Shown one piece after another: positions 61,931-64,000 of a stretch of DNA of 64,000 nt (position 1 is the stretch's first letter; each line of letters opens with the position of its first letter). The position numbers and the translations under genes were made by a program. The DNA is from DASSJT01 sp963715025 (GTDB lineage: Bacteria; Actinomycetota; Actinomycetes; Actinomycetales; Dermatophilaceae), in the NCBI GenBank assembly GCA_963715025.1, contig CAVQQQ010000001.1:186001-250000 (forward strand), read 5' to 3'. A model generated the notes under the pieces. The model was not told the DNA's origin. It saw only the letters and a list, made by a program, of their open reading frames with translations, and made no database searches.

Positions 61931-63310
61931 TCAGGAATCGGTAGAGAAGAAGACGTTCTTGACCTCCGTGAAGGCGTCGAGCGCATCAGGTCCGAGCTCA
62001 CGGCCCAGGCCCGACTGCTTGAAGCCGCCGAAGGGCGTGGAGTAGCGCACACTGCTGTGCGAGTTGACCGACAGGTTGCCCGCCTCGACCCCGCGGGCCA
62101 CGCGGATTGCCCGCGCCAGGTCGCGGGTCCAGATGGACCCGGAGAGCCCGTATGCCGTGTCGTTGGCCTTGGCGACGGCGTCGGCTTCGTCGTCGAACGC
62201 CATCACGGCGACGACCGGGCCGAACACCTCGTCCTGCCAGACCCGGTCCTGGGTCGAGCGCGGCATGACGACGGTGGCCGGGTACCAGAAGCCGTCGCCT
62301 GCCGGCGCCTCGCCCCTGAAGGCGACGTCTACGGGCTCGGGCGATTCCTCGACGAACGACCGCACGGTGTCCCGCTGGCCCGAGCTGATCAGCGGCCCCA
62401 TCTCGGAGGTCTCCTGCACCGGGTCGGCCACGACGACGTTCTTGACTGCCGGCTCGAAGAGCTCCATGAACCGGTCGAACACCGATCGCTCGACCAGGAT
62501 GCGGCTGCGGGCACAGCAATCCTGGCCTGCGTTGTCGAAGACGCCGTAGGGGGCGGTTGCCGCGGCCTTCTCGACGTCGGAGTCGGCGAACACGATGTTG
62601 GCACTCTTGCCGCCGAGCTCGAGGGTCACCCGCTTGACCCGGTCGGCGGCGCCCCGCATGATCCGCTGGCCCACCGCGGTCGACCCGGTAAAGCACACCT
62701 TCCGGACCGCGGTGTGGGTCACGAACCGCTCCCCCACAACCGAGCCCTTGCCAGCGACCACGGTGAAGACCCCCTCGGGCAGACCCGCCTCGAGTGCGAG
62801 CTCGCCGAGCCGCAGCGCTGTCAGGGGCGTCAGCTCGGCAGGCTTGAGGACCACCGTGTTGCCAGCCGCGAGTGCCGGCGCGAAGCCCCAGCCGGCGATC
62901 GGCATCGGGAAGTTCCACGGGACGATGATCCCGACCGTGCCCAGGGGCTCCTTGAAGGTGACGTCGAGACCACCGGCCACCGGTATCTGCCGGCCGAACA
63001 GGCGCTCGGGAGCCGCCGAGTAGTAGTTCAAGACGTCTCGAACATTACCGGCCTCCCAGCGCGCGTTGCGGATCGTATGGCCCGCGTTGGCGACCTCGAG
63101 CAGGGCAAGCTCCTCGAGGTGGCCGTCGACCACCTCGGCGAATCGGCGCAGCAGGCGGCTACGGTCGGCAGGCGCAACAGCCCGCCAGGCCGGTCCGGCG
63201 AGCTCGGCCGCGGCGATCGCGGCGTCGGTCTCCTCGACGCCGGCGAGCACCACCGTGGCGACCGCCGATCCCGTGGCCGGGTTGACCACGTCGTGCACGT
63301 CAGCACTCAC
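61931..63310 (-). CDS. NAD(P)-dependent aldehyde dehydrogenase
   Basis: The 459-residue enzyme has the catalytic Cys in FDNAGQDCCARSRI, the Glu in TLELGGKSANIVFADSD, GSTAVGQRIMRGA and the Asn in IVPWNFPMPIAGWGF. In this context it should oxidise gamma-glutamyl-aminoaldehydes (PuuC-like), but it could serve other aldehydes. The GTG start follows AGGTGGG. Length is slightly shorter than the usual 480-500 because it begins close to the fold (VSADVHDVVNPATG). Confidence 0.9.
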   Translation of the reverse strand: MSADVHDVVNPATGSAVATVVLAGVEETDAAIAAAELAGPAWRAVAPADRSRLLRRFAEVVDGHLEELALLEVANAGHTIRNARWEAGNVRDVLNYYSAAPERLFGRQIPVAGGLDVTFKEPLGTVGIIVPWNFPMPIAGWGFAPALAAGNTVVLKPAELTPLTALRLGELALEAGLPEGVFTVVAGKGSVVGERFVTHTAVRKVCFTGSTAVGQRIMRGAADRVKRVTLELGGKSANIVFADSDVEKAAATAPYGVFDNAGQDCCARSRILVERSVFDRFMELFEPAVKNVVVADPVQETSEMGPLISSGQRDTVRSFVEESPEPVDVAFRGEAPAGDGFWYPATVVMPRSTQDRVWQDEVFGPVVAVMAFDDEADAVAKANDTAYGLSGSIWTRDLARAIRVARGVEAGNLSVNSHSSVRYSTPFGGFKQSGLGRELGPDALDAFTEVKNVFFSTDS

Positions 63311-63377
63311 TGCGCCCACCTGCCAGACTCCACCGTCACTCCGATCCGCGCTGGTGGGCAGCCCATTCCCCGTCGCC

Positions 63378-64000
63378 TCACAGTCGCTCGAACCCCCTGG
63401 TCCGCTCCCAGTCGGTGACCGCCGCGTTGAATGCGGCCAGCTCGACATCCGCCGCGTGGGTGTAGTGGTCGACGACGTCGTCGCCCAGGGCGGCTCGGGC
63501 GATCGCCGAGGCGGAGAACAGGTCGCGCGCCGCGCTGAGCACGTGCGGGACCCGAGGCTTCGCGGAGGCGTAGGCGTTGCCACCGAAGGCTGGCTCCAGA
63601 GGAAGCTCCTCGCGTATGCCGTGGAGCCCCGCCGCCAGCATCCCCGCCGTCGCCAGGTAGGGATTGACGTCCCCACCGGGGAGGCGGTTCTCGACGCGCA
63701 GGCCCGCACCATGTCCGACCACGCGCAGAGCGCAGGTCCGGTTGTCGGTGCCCCATGCGACGGCGGTGGGCGCGAACGAGCCGGGCTGAAACCGCTTGTA
63801 GGAGTTGACGTTCGGCGCGTAGAGCAGGGTGAAGTCGCGCATAGTGGCCAGGATGCCCGCTAGGAAGTGCTCGAAAAGCTCGCTGCGGCCGCCCGGCCGG
63901 CTCTCGTCCGCGAAGACCGGCGTGCCGTCCAGCCCCCGCAGGGACAGGTGTATGTGGCACGAATTCCCTTCGCGCTCATCGAACTTGGCCATGAAGGTTA
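63378..64000 (-). CDS. Glutamine synthetase-like (gamma-glutamylamine synthetase), 5' end beyond window
   Basis: The visible C-terminal 206 residues carry GNSCHIHLSLRG (the glutamate-site His region of GS), APNVNSYKRFQPGSFAP, WGTDNRTCALRVVG and RVENRLPGGDVNPYLATA. The flap and loop differ from GlnA, and the neighbours suggest it is a gamma-glutamylpolyamine or -ethanolamine synthetase (PuuA/GlnA3-like). The N-terminal half lies outside the window. It heads the run to puuD. Confidence 0.85.
   Translation of the reverse strand, partial: TFMAKFDEREGNSCHIHLSLRGLDGTPVFADESRPGGRSELFEHFLAGILATMRDFTLLYAPNVNSYKRFQPGSFAPTAVAWGTDNRTCALRVVGHGAGLRVENRLPGGDVNPYLATAGMLAAGLHGIREELPLEPAFGGNAYASAKPRVPHVLSAARDLFSASAIARAALGDDVVDHYTHAADVELAAFNAAVTDWERTRGFERL

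Overview
The window is one 64 kb piece of chromosome from a high-GC actinobacterium. The evidence is the GC-rich third codon positions, FtsY with an N-terminal membrane anchor, HU with a long Lys/Ala tail, an NdgR-type IclR regulator next to leuCD, a CofC enzyme of coenzyme F420 synthesis, a GlnR-like box in front of amtB-glnB-glnD, and many leaderless genes. A member of the Intrasporangiaceae would fit, but that is inference. I saw no prophage, insertion sequence or CRISPR array.

Layout. 0.3-9 kb: a TauE-type exporter, an amidohydrolase, a flavodoxin-like protein, ffh, and the nitrogen operon amtB-glnB-glnD. 9-24 kb: an interrupted block holding a frame-broken methyltransferase, an orphan kdpD, ftsY, a stand-alone KdpD-type membrane domain protein, and a potassium-uptake operon (small ORF-kdpF-kdpA-kdpB-kdpC-kdpD-kdpE) in which kdpA carries a frameshift. 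24-39 kb: a leftward housekeeping run smc, chorismate mutase, acyP, mutM, rnc, rpmF, yceD, acyltransferase, coaD, hemerythrin, rsmD, recG and a DAK2 (fatty-acid-kinase-like) protein. 39-49 kb: rpmB, thiL, an Lrp-like ligand-binding protein, a DUF3515 lipoprotein, ddl, a trans-sulfuration enzyme, gpsA, plsC, cofC, murA and hup. 49.5-58.5 kb: leuD-leuC with the divergent ndgR, a MerR regulator, tRNA-Glu and tRNA-Gln, a HAD phosphatase, gltX, an FAH-family enzyme, an SGNH hydrolase and a putative DNA glycosylase. 58.4-64 kb: cimA behind a probable isoleucine attenuator, then puuD, a short-chain dehydrogenase, an aldehyde dehydrogenase and a glutamine-synthetase-like gene cut by the window edge, which together look like gamma-glutamyl amine catabolism.

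The strongest unexplained signal is the octamer CGGCATAC. By eye I count 34 copies (18 on the + strand, 16 on the - strand), about one per 1.9 kb. Copies lie in genes and between genes, with no strand bias, and none between about 15.66 and 26.07 kb, the stretch that contains the kdp operon. The pattern resembles a DNA-level signal such as an uptake sequence or a methylation site. A second pattern is a TANNNT box exactly 6-8 nt before the start codon of at least eleven genes, which marks leaderless transcripts and fixes several starts.

All coordinates were read by eye. Protein names rest on recognisable motifs and family knowledge, with no database search.
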